A stretch of 64,000 nucleotides of DNA from Flammeovirga agarivorans (GTDB taxonomy: Bacteria; Bacteroidota; Bacteroidia; Cytophagales; Flammeovirgaceae): positions 1 through 64,000 of the forward strand of contig NZ_JABAIL010000008.1 in assembly GCF_012641475.1 (NCBI RefSeq), read 5' to 3'. The position numbers and the translations under genes are program-made. Below are positions 16,607 to 26,056 of the stretch, piece after piece (position 1 is the stretch's first letter; each line of letters starts with the position of its first letter). Below the pieces are notes generated by a model, which saw nothing but the letters and a program-made list of their open reading frames with translations, ran no database searches and had not been told where the DNA came from.

Positions 16607-17581
16607 TTATTTGTGTTTCTCTACCCAAGTTTCAATTAATCGGATGAACCTTTTGTAATCATCTTGATAAACAAAATGCCCACAATTTTCAAAAATTTCT
16701 AGTTCACTATTAGGTAATCGTTGATTTAGTCGTATGCCGTTTTCTTTATGTAAGATGGCTTCATGTTTACCCCAAAAAATTTTAGTAGGAATAGTGATGT
16801 TTTTCAAGTTCTCGTCTATATCCTTTACCGCATCTGGGTATTTTTTAAACCATTTCATATTGTTGGCCACCTTACCAGTGTGTGACTTTTTATAATCTGA
16901 AATTTCAAATTTATTGGGGACGTATTGAACGTTGCCTAAGTTCTTGGCAGATTCAATTAATGCACCACTTCCAGCGATTACAAACATCGTACGCCAGAAG
17001 CCTGAGTGAACCATTTTTTTCATAACACTTGGCTCCGATGTAGGCAGTGCTGCCGGTCCATCACCAATCATTAATGATTTGATTTTATGTTTATGATGGA
17101 TGACATAAGTTAAAGCGGAGGGCATACCGACATCAGGTCCGACTAAATGGGAAGATTCAATATCAAAGTGTTTTAAAAATGAGTTTAAGAAAGATCCTTG
17201 AAACTTAAAGGACATATAGTCTGCTTTCCCCTCACTTGCTCCAAATCCTGGTAAGTCATAAGCGAAAAGGTTATAGTTGTTCTTTAGCTGTTCCCAAACT
17301 GTAGAGTAGGCAATGATACTATGGGGAAAAGCAGATAAGAGAACAACAGTTTCTTTTTCTTGCAGATCGATAATTGATTTTGCCATTCTAATTTTAACCC
17401 CATTAATTGAGGTAAACTCCAAAGGCATATCAAAAGGTTTTTCAATGGTTGGTTGATGAGAATAACCGTTTTGCTTTCTAATTTTGTTTAGCTCAGACAT
17501 TTCTGGAGTAATAAGGCTCACAAAAGCAGCGTTAAAACGATCGTATAAGTTAATTGTAGATAATTTTTTTTCGTCTATCAT
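16607..17581 (-). CDS. Alpha/beta hydrolase, haloalkane dehalogenase/epoxide hydrolase-like
   Basis: A 324-residue cytoplasmic alpha/beta hydrolase. The nucleophile elbow reads GPDVGMPS, so the nucleophile is aspartate as in haloalkane dehalogenases and epoxide hydrolases. The C-terminal 'NCGHFVYQDD' supplies the catalytic histidine, and 'LLSAFPHS' stands near the oxyanion-hole position. The 'YDLPGFGASEGKADY' strand-turn is typical of this group. The substrate is unknown. It is transcribed alone towards the tetR terminator. Confidence 0.88.
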   Translation of the reverse strand: MIDEKKLSTINLYDRFNAAFVSLITPEMSELNKIRKQNGYSHQPTIEKPFDMPLEFTSINGVKIRMAKSIIDLQEKETVVLLSAFPHSIIAYSTVWEQLKNNYNLFAYDLPGFGASEGKADYMSFKFQGSFLNSFLKHFDIESSHLVGPDVGMPSALTYVIHHKHKIKSLMIGDGPAALPTSEPSVMKKMVHSGFWRTMFVIAGSGALIESAKNLGNVQYVPNKFEISDYKKSHTGKVANNMKWFKKYPDAVKDIDENLKNITIPTKIFWGKHEAILHKENGIRLNQRLPNSELEIFENCGHFVYQDDYKRFIRLIETWVEKHK

Positions 17582-17703
17582 TTGAAATAAAGTTTTTTAG
17601 GTAGAATAACTTAGTAAAAACGAACCACAAAAAGAATAAGTCAATAATATCGTTATACTTCTTCTTGATAAATATAACTTACCATTTGATTGATAAGGAA
17701 AGA

Positions 17704-17731
17704 ACCACCTCAGAAATAAACCTGAGGTGGT
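17704..17731 (-). terminator. Terminator after the sulfatase gene
   Basis: ACCACCTCAG (17704-17713) pairs perfectly with CTGAGGTGGT (17722-17731) around eight bases. On the minus strand it is followed by TCTTTCC. It lies just after the sulfatase stop at 17738. Confidence 0.75.
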
Positions 17732-17737
17732 CTTATG

Positions 17738-20707
17738 TTATTGTATTACTAATTTACTTTTTTGATTTTCTCCACTAGAACTGATGATGGAAATAACATA
17801 AGTTCCTTTTTGTAAATGAGAGATGGCTAAGGAAAGCTGAGATGTAAAAACTTGAGAACATACCTTTCTTCCCATAAGATCATAGATAATGATCACATTG
17901 GTAGTCTGATGATGTGAAGATTTTATATTCACTACATCAGAGGTAGGGTTAGGATATATACTAAACATCATTTTCTCCGCAGATGGTAATTCAGAAACGA
18001 GATGATCTCTAGTATTACTGGTATCAATCGTTAATTCTATATTATCCAAATAGGCATTGCCTGCAGCATCTTTTGGTCTCCAAAAGCCGATCTGACCAAC
18101 AAAATCATCTTCTGATGTAGTGAAATGCACAACATATTCAGTGTAATTTGAAGAGGTGATTTCTTCTTCAAAATATTTATTACCATTCGCATCTTTGATA
18201 TACAATCGAGGAGGAATACTTGGATTATCCACCTTTGCTACAAATTTTAAGGTATATGATGTATTGGCTTCTGTAGTAAAAAACTGACTGACTCCACCTT
18301 TTTCTACCATTTTTAAAGATTTCGTTCCTGCATATGGTGAAGCAGATTCTATAGAGGTTCCGCCATAATAAGACCAAGCTGAAAGTCCATCTTCAAAATC
18401 AGGGTTAATAATAGTATCTGAAATTTCATTTCCTGTACTGTTAATTTTGCATGTAGCAGAAAGACCTTCTTGTCCAATGACAGTAGCGGTAATTGTTGCA
18501 CTTCCTTCAGCATGTGTGAGTACAAAACCAGTTTCATCAACAGTACAAACAGCGGTATTATTACTCGACCAAGTCACTTCATAATTATCCTCTCCGGTTA
18601 CTGTAGCAGCTAATTCAATAAACTTGCCGGTTACTAAATTAGCAGTATTCTGTGATAAGGAAATAGAAGAAGCTAAAGCAGGATTGCCCACTTTAACGAT
18701 ACATTGCGAATAGATTTGTCTTAAATCAATCACCTTTGCTGTAATTACAGTATGACCTTCAGCCAAAGAAGTAACTTTCCCGTTTTGATCCACAGTAGCC
18801 ACAAGTGGATTACTACTGCTCCATTCTAAGACATTATTAAAAGCATCTGCAGGAACGATCGAGCCATTAATAGTTTCACTGGAATTGAGCGACATAGTTA
18901 ATTCATTGGAAGATAAATTGACATCGGTGGCCCAGATCTCTTCATCATGCAATAAACCTAAGAAGATAGGATGAAGTAGTTCTCTTTCCCATCTTACCAT
19001 TACGGAATCCAGAGTATCTCTTGTTGCCCTAAAGTCGGAATTCCAATATAGATTTTCAGTATCATCTTCACTTACATTGGTACTTAAATCATACAGCTTT
19101 TTGTTCGATCCGTCTTTATGGTAAAGTATCTTATAATCTTCATGGCGAACAGCATGTCTATCATTGTCAAACTTTTGAATAAAAATAGATTCATGTGGCC
19201 TTCCTGATACTTGTTGAGTGAGATAAGGAATCAGGTTTTTACCATCTAATGGTTTATCGGGATCGATAGGAGAGTTGGACAGCTCAGATAAGGTAGCAAA
19301 AATATCCAATGCAGAAACGGGATAATTGTAATCAGTTCCCTCTGTTAAAACTCCTTTCCATTGCATTGCAAAAGGCACTCTAAAACCCCCTTCATAGATA
19401 TCACTTTTTCCTCCTCTTAGGATACCATTATCTGAAGCATTTTTGGGTTCAGGGCCTCCATTGTCCGAAAGGAAAAATACCATTGTATTTTCTTCTAAAC
19501 CAAGAGCAGCCAACTGATCTAAAACTCTACCTACTCCTCTATCTACAGCATAGACCATCGCTGCGTAAGTTCTTCTCTTTTCATCAGAAATATGAGAGAA
19601 GAGTGCAAGGTCTTCATCTTTCGCTTGCAAGGGGGTATGTGGAGCATTATATGAAAGAAATAGAAAGAAAGGATTATTCTGATGTCTTTCGATAAAGTTG
19701 ACAGCTTCTGTAGAAAACTCATCTGTTAAATATTCATCTGTTTCTTCAGGAGTATGGTCTCTCATGATCCATGTATCATAGCTTTCTTCCTCATTGGCTG
19801 CTTGGTAACTATCTTGAATCACTAAATCTTCAGGATGGTAATTATGACCACCTCCTAGGTGACCATAAAATTCAGTAAAACCTCGATTGAGAGGGTGGTT
19901 TGAGATATGGGCCCCTAAATGCCATTTACCAATGATGCCAGAACTATAGCCTACTTGTCCAACAGATTCAGCAATGGTTTGTTGATCCAACGGCAAACCT
20001 TGGTTAGGGTCATCAACTCTATAGAGCGGGTTTCTACCAAAACCAAAACGTTGTTGGTAACGACCTGTAATAAAGCCGGCTCTACTTGGACCACAAACAG
20101 AATAAGTAGTATACCCACTAGTGAATCGTATACCATTTTCAGCGATACGGTCGATGTTGGGGGTTGGAATATCTGTAGCACCATTAAAACCAACATCAAC
20201 ATACCCAAGGTCATCAGTCATGATCACAATCACATTGGGTTTATTTAAGTTGGGTAAGTCCTTAAGGATAAACTTATCGATAGAGATCGATGTTTGGTTG
20301 GCTTGGAAAGTAAGCGTATTACTTCCTGCTAATAAATCGACTTCAATAATAGATACTTTAGCTGAGTCTTGGTATGCCCAATTAGAAGGTTGGATGACTA
20401 CAGGGGAGAAATCTCCTCCATTGATAGAAAGGTCTATACTTTGCGTCACATTTGCATTAAAAGCATACAATTGGAGTTTATATTTTCCTGCTGTAACGAT
20501 GTTCTCAAAAGTAAGAGCCATAGCACCAACAGGAGTTTTATTCAGTTTGACAAAGCTTCCTCCTGAAGCAAATTCTTTAGATACAATTGCTGTGTTGCCA
20601 ATCAGAGTAGTATTCTCTGCCTCAATAGTTTCACCCACCTCATAGGCCATCGAAGTGGTAGTGAAAAATAGCATTAAATACAGTAGTAGAAAGTCTGGTT
20701 TTTTCAT
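17738..20707 (-). CDS. Secreted multidomain sulfatase with T9SS sorting domain
   Basis: A protein of about 989 residues from the ATG at 20707 (MKKPDFLLLY), chosen because a signal peptide starts there; in-frame ATGs lie at 20716 and 20731. In order: signal peptide; CBM6/35-like beta-sandwich (about 25-150); type I sulfatase domain (about 155-590) with metal ligands in IMTDDLGY and FLSDNGGP and the maturation motif SVCGPSRAG, whose Cys205 would become formylglycine; two BIG2 Ig-like domains (about 600-760); a CBM4/9-like domain (about 780-905); and a C-terminal type IX secretion tail (IYPNPTSDVVNI, 'GTYVISI'). It desulfates a polysaccharide at the cell surface or outside. The glycan is unknown; marine algal polymers are likely. 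It needs an anSME maturase encoded elsewhere. Confidence 0.93.
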   Translation of the reverse strand: MKKPDFLLLYLMLFFTTTSMAYEVGETIEAENTTLIGNTAIVSKEFASGGSFVKLNKTPVGAMALTFENIVTAGKYKLQLYAFNANVTQSIDLSINGGDFSPVVIQPSNWAYQDSAKVSIIEVDLLAGSNTLTFQANQTSISIDKFILKDLPNLNKPNVIVIMTDDLGYVDVGFNGATDIPTPNIDRIAENGIRFTSGYTTYSVCGPSRAGFITGRYQQRFGFGRNPLYRVDDPNQGLPLDQQTIAESVGQVGYSSGIIGKWHLGAHISNHPLNRGFTEFYGHLGGGHNYHPEDLVIQDSYQAANEEESYDTWIMRDHTPEETDEYLTDEFSTEAVNFIERHQNNPFFLFLSYNAPHTPLQAKDEDLALFSHISDEKRRTYAAMVYAVDRGVGRVLDQLAALGLEENTMVFFLSDNGGPEPKNASDNGILRGGKSDIYEGGFRVPFAMQWKGVLTEGTDYNYPVSALDIFATLSELSNSPIDPDKPLDGKNLIPYLTQQVSGRPHESIFIQKFDNDRHAVRHEDYKILYHKDGSNKKLYDLSTNVSEDDTENLYWNSDFRATRDTLDSVMVRWERELLHPIFLGLLHDEEIWATDVNLSSNELTMSLNSSETINGSIVPADAFNNVLEWSSSNPLVATVDQNGKVTSLAEGHTVITAKVIDLRQIYSQCIVKVGNPALASSISLSQNTANLVTGKFIELAATVTGEDNYEVTWSSNNTAVCTVDETGFVLTHAEGSATITATVIGQEGLSATCKINSTGNEISDTIINPDFEDGLSAWSYYGGTSIESASPYAGTKSLKMVEKGGVSQFFTTEANTSYTLKFVAKVDNPSIPPRLYIKDANGNKYFEEEITSSNYTEYVVHFTTSEDDFVGQIGFWRPKDAAGNAYLDNIELTIDTSNTRDHLVSELPSAEKMMFSIYPNPTSDVVNIKSSHHQTTNVIIIYDLMGRKVCSQVFTSQLSLAISHLQKGTYVISIISSSGENQKSKLVIQ

Positions 20708-20952
20708 AGCTTTCATTTCATAGTTTAACATTAATTCATTTCAATGCATTCAATTTAGAGGGAAAGCCAAAGAGAAAATTATACAGAAATGATTAATACT
20801 AACAGAAATTTAGCGACTGAATAAAAAGGATTTTTTTACTGAAAATTAATTAACATAAACCGAACAAAGAGGGCAGATAATCAACTCTTTATCAAAGTGT
20901 GTGATACTTTTCCGACTTGATTTTTGTGTAGGAAACTACTTTAGCAATACAC

Positions 20953-22134
20953 TTATAGGATTTCTTCAACTACATCTCTGGCACTTCGAATCGCGTTATG
21001 TGCACCACCCCAATCGTCTTCTTGAGTATACGCTTCTCCTGCAAAATATAGTTTATTGTCAACGGATGTTGAAAGGTTTCTTGAGATACTGCTTGAAGCA
21101 TTATCAGCTAAATAAGCGGCTTGGATAAAAGGTTCTTCATTCCAGTTCTGTACGATATGCTGAACATAAGATGCCGTTGCTTTGCCATCAAAAATGGCAT
21201 CCAATTCATTAAGAATATATTCTTTTTGAACAGTACCTGTCAGGTTTTGATACTGTTCCGCCTGTTTGCCTACTGCAAATAAGCCCAATATATATTTATT
21301 GGAATTCTGACCATATGATGCATCATAATAGATCCTTTGTCCTTCACTGGTTTCACTATCTGGAAAACCAAGATAAGTAGGGTAAAACTTCTCAGAAAAT
21401 TCAATAAATACTTTTATACCTCCCCATACAGTAGCTTTACTAATGGTATTTTCTTTGGATTCTGGAAGAGCAGGAGTGAAGGTTATTGTATTGGATTGAA
21501 GTATTTTTAGGGGGACAGTAATTATCGCTTTTGCTGCTTCATAAGTTTGGCCATTACTATCCGTTACGACAACTTTATCACTTTCATAGTTTATACTAGT
21601 TACTTGTGTATTGAAGATAAAATTAGACTGAATACTTGAAACGATATACGTTTCGAAAAAGTCTAACCAACTACTGTTGATGAATTTTTTGTCTTCATGG
21701 TCTCCAAAGGTGCTTGCCAATGAAAAAGTAGCATAATTACCATCATAATAGCCAACAGTATCACTACCTTGATAGCCTTTTGTTTGTGTGGTAATATTTA
21801 CAGAAGGATCGTTTACAGCATCAGATAAAATGGAGGTGTCTACATGAATCCATTCTGCTCCTAATGGGATTGGAAAATCAGTAAAAGCAGTATTGTGTTT
21901 TATTCTACCACCATAGGTTGGTGCCGCTTCGAGAATTTTTAAATCAATACCTTGTTGAGCAAATAAGTAAGCTGTAGACATACCTGCAGGTCCTGCACCA
22001 ATTATTATTACTGAATCAGAAAAACCTGTAGGTGTATTTTCATCGTCTTCATTAGAACAAGAAGCAATTACTGTTTGAAATGGAATGGAAATACCAAGGA
22101 TACTACAAGCTTTGATAAATTCTTTTCTAGTCAT
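20953..22134 (-). CDS. Flavin-containing amine oxidase, lipoprotein-like
   Basis: A 393-residue flavoprotein. The N-terminus (MTRKEFIKACSILGISIPFQTVIASC) has a membrane-targeting stretch with the lipobox-like ASC. FAD binding uses GAGPAGMS at about residues 46-53 followed by 'ILEAAPTYGGRIK'. The C-terminal 'LYFAGEAYTQEDDWGGAHNAIRSARDV' matches the monoamine-oxidase flavin/aromatic-cage region. It is about 60-70 residues shorter than many amine oxidases. The substrate is unknown. It resembles, at family level, the flavoprotein at 12399. No operon partner is close: 221 bases separate it from the sulfatase. Confidence 0.88.
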   Translation of the reverse strand: MTRKEFIKACSILGISIPFQTVIASCSNEDDENTPTGFSDSVIIIGAGPAGMSTAYLFAQQGIDLKILEAAPTYGGRIKHNTAFTDFPIPLGAEWIHVDTSILSDAVNDPSVNITTQTKGYQGSDTVGYYDGNYATFSLASTFGDHEDKKFINSSWLDFFETYIVSSIQSNFIFNTQVTSINYESDKVVVTDSNGQTYEAAKAIITVPLKILQSNTITFTPALPESKENTISKATVWGGIKVFIEFSEKFYPTYLGFPDSETSEGQRIYYDASYGQNSNKYILGLFAVGKQAEQYQNLTGTVQKEYILNELDAIFDGKATASYVQHIVQNWNEEPFIQAAYLADNASSSISRNLSTSVDNKLYFAGEAYTQEDDWGGAHNAIRSARDVVEEIL

Positions 22135-22226
22135 TGTTAATTTTTGAGAGTTATTTCTTTTAGCAATAAGAGTATTTATTTAAGGCAATGAACCATGCCC
22201 ACATCTAATATAATAACTTAAATACA

Positions 22227-22255
22227 AAAGACTACTCAATCTCAGAGTAGTCTTT
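22227..22255 (-). terminator. Terminator after the duplicated SnoaL-like gene
   Basis: AAAGACTACTC (22227-22237) pairs perfectly with GAGTAGTCTTT (22245-22255) around a seven-base loop. The minus strand continues TTTTGTATTT. It follows the stop at 22285. Confidence 0.82.
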
Positions 22256-22284
22256 CATGGACAACATATTTTATCTATAGCAAT

Positions 22285-23154
22285 TTAGAACTTGCCATTT
22301 TGATTTTTCCATTCATCTTTGGAAGGAATCGGCTGAATGACATCCCAATGTTCTACAATTTGACCATTTTCTAAACGGAACAAGTCATAATAAGCGACAT
22401 GATCACCTGGTGCTTTACCAAACTTACCTTCACTCATAGTTAGGACAAAATTACCTTCGGCTAACACTTTGTGTACTTTGTCATATTTCATAACCATTCC
22501 ATTTTCAGCAAAATATTTAAGGGCAGCTCCAAGGCCATCCAACCCATCAGCAACAGCAGAGTTATGTTGAATGTATTTTGTTGGATTGACGAGAACAGTT
22601 AAGTTATCCATTTTACCATTCAATAAAACTTCATCGACAAACTGTTGGACCACTTTTCTATTGTCTTCTGTTTTATTGATATCAGCAATTTCAGTAGCAC
22701 CATCAAATTGAGTTCTTCCACTTGGATTGGCTGGTGTAACAGCAGCTAAATTATCCCAGTGCTCAACTATCTGACCATCTTCGAATCTAAAAACATCAAA
22801 ACCAGCTTTCGGTCCGAAGAAATCGTACTCGGTATGTGTGAATACATAATCTCCATCTTCAAAAGCGCGGATGACATTGGCTTTAAAACCACCTTCCGGT
22901 GCATTTTTCATTACTTCTCCGAATCCAGATAGACCATCGCCAACAGCAAGGTTGTGTTGGATGTACTTTTCAGGGTTGATGTATGAAATAGGTGTAGGGT
23001 CTCCTGTGTTGAAACTGTTTAGTAGGGCTACGACTTTCTCTTTGTTAGATGATTCCATTTTTACTCCTTTTTTTAGATGTGAACTTTGATTTGAGTTGCA
23101 ACTGCTTAGGACGAATACAAAAGCAATTAAATTAAGAATAACTGTTGACTTCAT
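22285..23154 (-). CDS. Lipoprotein with two tandem SnoaL/NTF2-like domains
   Basis: A 289-residue lipoprotein (lipobox VLSSC near residue 19) made of two copies of a SnoaL-like polyketide-cyclase/NTF2 fold, about residues 40-155 and 165-280. Each copy has the same landmarks: 'KYIQHNLAVGDGL' versus 'KYIQHNSAVADGL', and 'DVFRFEDGQIVEHWD' versus 'DLFRLENGQIVEHWD'. The two halves look like an internal duplication. Domains of this kind are cyclases, isomerases or binding modules; no catalytic assignment is possible. It follows the interrupted AraC gene in the same direction and has its own terminator. Confidence 0.9.
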   Translation of the reverse strand: MKSTVILNLIAFVFVLSSCNSNQSSHLKKGVKMESSNKEKVVALLNSFNTGDPTPISYINPEKYIQHNLAVGDGLSGFGEVMKNAPEGGFKANVIRAFEDGDYVFTHTEYDFFGPKAGFDVFRFEDGQIVEHWDNLAAVTPANPSGRTQFDGATEIADINKTEDNRKVVQQFVDEVLLNGKMDNLTVLVNPTKYIQHNSAVADGLDGLGAALKYFAENGMVMKYDKVHKVLAEGNFVLTMSEGKFGKAPGDHVAYYDLFRLENGQIVEHWDVIQPIPSKDEWKNQNGKF

Positions 23155-23254
23155 AATTGAAAAAAATTGTTGAAGAGTGTATTACAAAGGTGCTATTCTC
23201 TTTGCCTCAAATCGCTATTAAAAAGAGCGTAAAGACTGTAAAAATGGGAAAGTG

Positions 23255-24130
23255 TTAGTGATTGGCTCTAAATTGTTCAGGAGTTGATTGAGTTTGACGT
23301 TTAAACTATTTATAGAAATTCGTGGTTTCTTCAAATCCTGATTGATAGGCGATTTCTTTAATAGATAGCTCTGTATTGATAAGCAGTCGCTTGATTTGTT
23401 TTGTACAAATCTCATCAATAAACTCTTTTGCAGACTTATGTACTATACTTTTTGTAATGGTATTTAAAGTTTTGCTGCTAATATTCATCATACTTGCATA
23501 GTCCTGAACCTTAGTGGTTTTAGTGATGTTTTCTTCTGCTAATTGCTGAAATATGACAAACTTTCTAAGATGTTTTTTTTCGAAATCGATATTTTCAGAA
23601 TTTGCTTTAATACGGAATAAATTAGTAATCAAGATATGTAATTCACTTCGAATGATATGCATCGAATGTTCATCGTTTACATCAAAATATTCTTCCTTGA
23701 TCCGATGAATAATCTGAAACACTTTTGAGAAATCTTGATCCTGTAACTGTAATTTTGCAACACCTAGAAGTTCGTTAAATAGAAGCATTGTTTTTTGTAC
23801 TTCTGCTTTTTCGAGATAACTTACCAAGAAATCATTAGTAAAAAGTAGTAAAGATCCTTTGAGATTATTGTCTTTAAAAAACTTATGTATTTGATCTTTT
23901 CGAATGGTAATTAATGTTCCCTTCGAGCATTGAAAATCATTAAAGTCTATAGAATGATAACCTTCACCGTCCTCTATAAATATGATGATATAAAACTCTA
24001 CTCGATGAAGAGCTTCGGGTTTATGGTCTAGGTCTTTGCGTAAAAAAAGTTCTTCCAATCTGAGAAGGTCAAATTGGGAACGGGGATTTTGATGATTTTT
24101 AAATGGTATATTTCTAGTTTCCTCTTCCAT
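23255..24130 (-). pseudogene. AraC family regulator interrupted by an in-frame TAG
   Basis: The frame from 24130 encodes an AraC-type protein (cupin-like N-terminal half, C-terminal helix-turn-helix) but stops at TAG (23306-23308) right after 'FEETTNFYK'. Reading through gives FKRQTQSTPEQFRANH and a TAA at 23255-23257. This is exactly the expected AraC ending (xFYKYFKRQTxxTPEQFR), so the TAG most likely replaced a tyrosine codon. The missing 16 residues include the last helix of the DNA-binding domain. It could be a recent pseudogene, a sequencing error, or a suppressed stop; the rest of the frame is intact. It starts 24 bases after the esterase gene. Confidence 0.85.
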
Positions 24131-24154
24131 TATGCTAATTACTCAACAAAAATT

Positions 24155-24973
24155 TTATTTCGCCTTAAATCTATCAAAAATAAAATCAACAATAGGGTTA
24201 TCTAGTTCCCCTAATTTATGTACTATTTCATAATGATTAAGTTGAGGGTATTCAAAGTATTCCAGTGATGATACTGACTTATTCTCTTGATATAATCTTT
24301 TGGATTGTTCAATAAATAAATCGGTTTCATCTGCTCCTACAGTCAACAAGACTGGACATTTGAGTTGGGTTAATTCTTTAGTTGTAGGACTAAACTGTTG
24401 AACAATTCGGTCATTTAACTGTAAGATATCATTTAAGTAGCTGTTCTTGATGGGTGCTAAATCGAATAAACCACTAAGGCTACAAATACCTAAAATATTT
24501 GATCTTATATCGTTATTTTTCAAGTAAGCCATTAAGGCAAGATGTCCTCCGGCAGAATGACCAGAAAGGACTAAACTTTTGGGGTCACCATTGTATTTAT
24601 CAGCATTCTTTTGAATCCAATATATACAAGATGAGATATCTGAAAGGACACCTTCCATCGTTACATCAGGTATTAATCTATAGTTGATGATACAAACAGT
24701 GATATTTTTCTGAATAAATGGCTCTGCGACAAAACTATAGCTACTTTTATCTAAAGCTTTCCAATAACCACCATGAATAAAAATTAGAATAGGAGAATTG
24801 GGTGTACTAGAAGGGAAGATATCTAAATTTTGAAGAGGAGCCTCTCCATATTTTACATTGAGGAGGCAATGGTATTCTTTTCTAACTTGATCAGACTCGT
24901 TTTCATTAATAGCTAAAAATTCTTGAAAGTTAGGATGTCTAGACCTTAAGTCTAATTGATGGCTTGGCGTCAT
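24155..24973 (-). CDS. Alpha/beta hydrolase, kynurenine-formamidase-like esterase
   Basis: A protein of about 272 residues from the ATG at 24973 (MTPSHQLDL). A frame opening with TTG at 25045 lies inside the upstream terminator and is unlikely. It has the HGGYW oxyanion motif (IFIHGGYWKA), the nucleophile elbow GHSAGGH, and a late Asp (GADETD) and His (LNHYEIV). The HGGYW form is typical of arylformamidase-like esterases of the BD-FAE/Afmid group. No signal peptide remains with this start. The interrupted AraC gene follows after 24 bases, so the pair probably shares a transcript. Confidence 0.87.
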   Translation of the reverse strand: MTPSHQLDLRSRHPNFQEFLAINENESDQVRKEYHCLLNVKYGEAPLQNLDIFPSSTPNSPILIFIHGGYWKALDKSSYSFVAEPFIQKNITVCIINYRLIPDVTMEGVLSDISSCIYWIQKNADKYNGDPKSLVLSGHSAGGHLALMAYLKNNDIRSNILGICSLSGLFDLAPIKNSYLNDILQLNDRIVQQFSPTTKELTQLKCPVLLTVGADETDLFIEQSKRLYQENKSVSSLEYFEYPQLNHYEIVHKLGELDNPIVDFIFDRFKAK

Positions 24974-25031
24974 ATAAAATGATTTAGTTGAAAAGTAGTT
25001 TAAGGAAAAAAATAGTATACTCTTTAAATGC

Positions 25032-25067
25032 AAAAAACGGTTCAATTTTAAGTTCGAACCGTTTTTT
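25032..25067 (-). terminator. Terminator after the VOC gene
   Basis: AAAAAACGGTTC (25032-25043) pairs with GAACCGTTTTTT (25056-25067). The minus strand has the GC core followed by a T run. It ends the VOC transcript and shows that the esterase begins downstream of it. Confidence 0.85.
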
Positions 25068-25096
25068 TTACTTATATATTTAAAGTATTACTTGAT

Positions 25097-25492
25097 TTAC
25101 AAGACTTCAACAATTTGGATATAGTTACCACAAGTATCATTAAAGACTGCAAGTTTAGCGGTCCCCATTTCGATGGGTTTTACACTAAATTCGACCCCTA
25201 ATTTTACTAATCTTTCGTATTCACTTTGAACATCTTCAACATCAAATTGCGTATAGGGAAGTCCAGCATCAAATAATGCCTTTTGATAGACTTTTGAAGG
25301 TTCAAAATCTTTTGGAGCAGGTTCTAATAATAACTGAGGGCCATCTTGCTCTTCTTTAGAGACTAGCGTTAACCATCGATTTCCACCACCAACGGGAATA
25401 TCAATCTTCTTTATGAAATTTAGCTTTGAGGTATAAAACTCTAGTGCTTTTTCTTGATCACCTACGGGAATACTTACGAGTTTAATTTTCAT
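25097..25492 (-). CDS. VOC (glyoxalase/bleomycin-resistance fold) protein
   Basis: A 131-residue vicinal-oxygen-chelate protein with two beta-alpha-beta-beta-beta modules. It opens with 'SIPVGDQEKALEFYTSKLNFIKKIDI' and closes with 'LAVFNDTCGNYIQIVEV'. The closing Glu is a usual metal ligand, but the N-terminal His ligand position is Ser/Val, so the metal site may be incomplete. Members include lyases, dioxygenase-like enzymes and antibiotic-binding proteins. The neighbouring AraC gene, 59 bases upstream in the same direction, may control it. Confidence 0.88.
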   Translation of the reverse strand: MKIKLVSIPVGDQEKALEFYTSKLNFIKKIDIPVGGGNRWLTLVSKEEQDGPQLLLEPAPKDFEPSKVYQKALFDAGLPYTQFDVEDVQSEYERLVKLGVEFSVKPIEMGTAKLAVFNDTCGNYIQIVEVL

Positions 25493-25550
25493 GTTTTCAA
25501 TATTTTATGATTAGTATGACACAAAGATTGACATTAGAAAATGAAGAGAC

Positions 25551-25931
25551 TTATCGAAAATTGCTCTTTTGATATTCACTTGGAGAATATCCCGTTTTTT
25601 TCTTGAATAATGTGCTAAAAGAACTTAGGCTTTCAAAACCTACATCATAACAAGCGTTCGAAATGGAAACACCTGCACTGATATATTCTTTGGCCTTTTC
25701 TATTCTTTTGTCGATTAAATATTGATTGGGCGTTTGACCATAATACCGTTTAAATAATCTCAGTAAATGGAATTTGGAAACAAACCTAATACGAGAAAAT
25801 AGATTTAAATTTAGTTTTTCATTAAAGTTATTGTCGATATAATTTCGAAGACCGATGACAGTATCTAATTGCCACTGGTTGGAATAGATATCTTCCTTTA
25901 TTTTTAATATCTCTTTCTCGTAAAGACTCAT
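25551..25931 (-). CDS. Stand-alone AraC-type DNA-binding protein
   Basis: A 126-residue protein consisting almost only of the AraC double helix-turn-helix: about residues 22-120, including 'SKFHLLRLFKRYYGQTPNQYLIDKRIEKAKEYI' and 'CYDVGFESLSSFSTLFKKKTGYSPSEY'. There is no effector domain, as in SoxS/MarA. It lies between the hydrolase gene (upstream, 126 bases, with a terminator between) and the VOC gene. The paired direct repeats upstream of the hydrolase are possible binding sites. Confidence 0.88.
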   Translation of the reverse strand: MSLYEKEILKIKEDIYSNQWQLDTVIGLRNYIDNNFNEKLNLNLFSRIRFVSKFHLLRLFKRYYGQTPNQYLIDKRIEKAKEYISAGVSISNACYDVGFESLSSFSTLFKKKTGYSPSEYQKSNFR

Positions 25932-26009
25932 TGATTGACTGTAGGTTTTTTATTATGATATGGGTTGTTATTAAATCTACATAATCAATATACTCAATAA
26001 AAAACAAAA

Positions 26010-26033
26010 ACGGTTTGAGAAACCCCAAACCGT
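26010..26033 (-). terminator. Terminator after the DLH-like hydrolase
   Basis: ACGGTTTG (26010-26017) pairs with CAAACCGT (26026-26033) around eight bases. The minus strand continues TTTTTGTTTTTT. It follows the stop at 26057. Confidence 0.82.
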
Positions 26034-26056
26034 CCTTGATCAAAGTAAGATACTTT

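Noticed and set aside
19919-20645. Several long frames on both strands inside the sulfatase gene
   Set aside because: The sulfatase frame is certain from its domains; the others are antisense or shifted shadows with no recognisable domain.
24974-25045. TTG-initiated N-terminal extension of the esterase
   Set aside because: It begins inside the upstream transcription terminator; the ATG at 24973 gives a normal family N-terminus.
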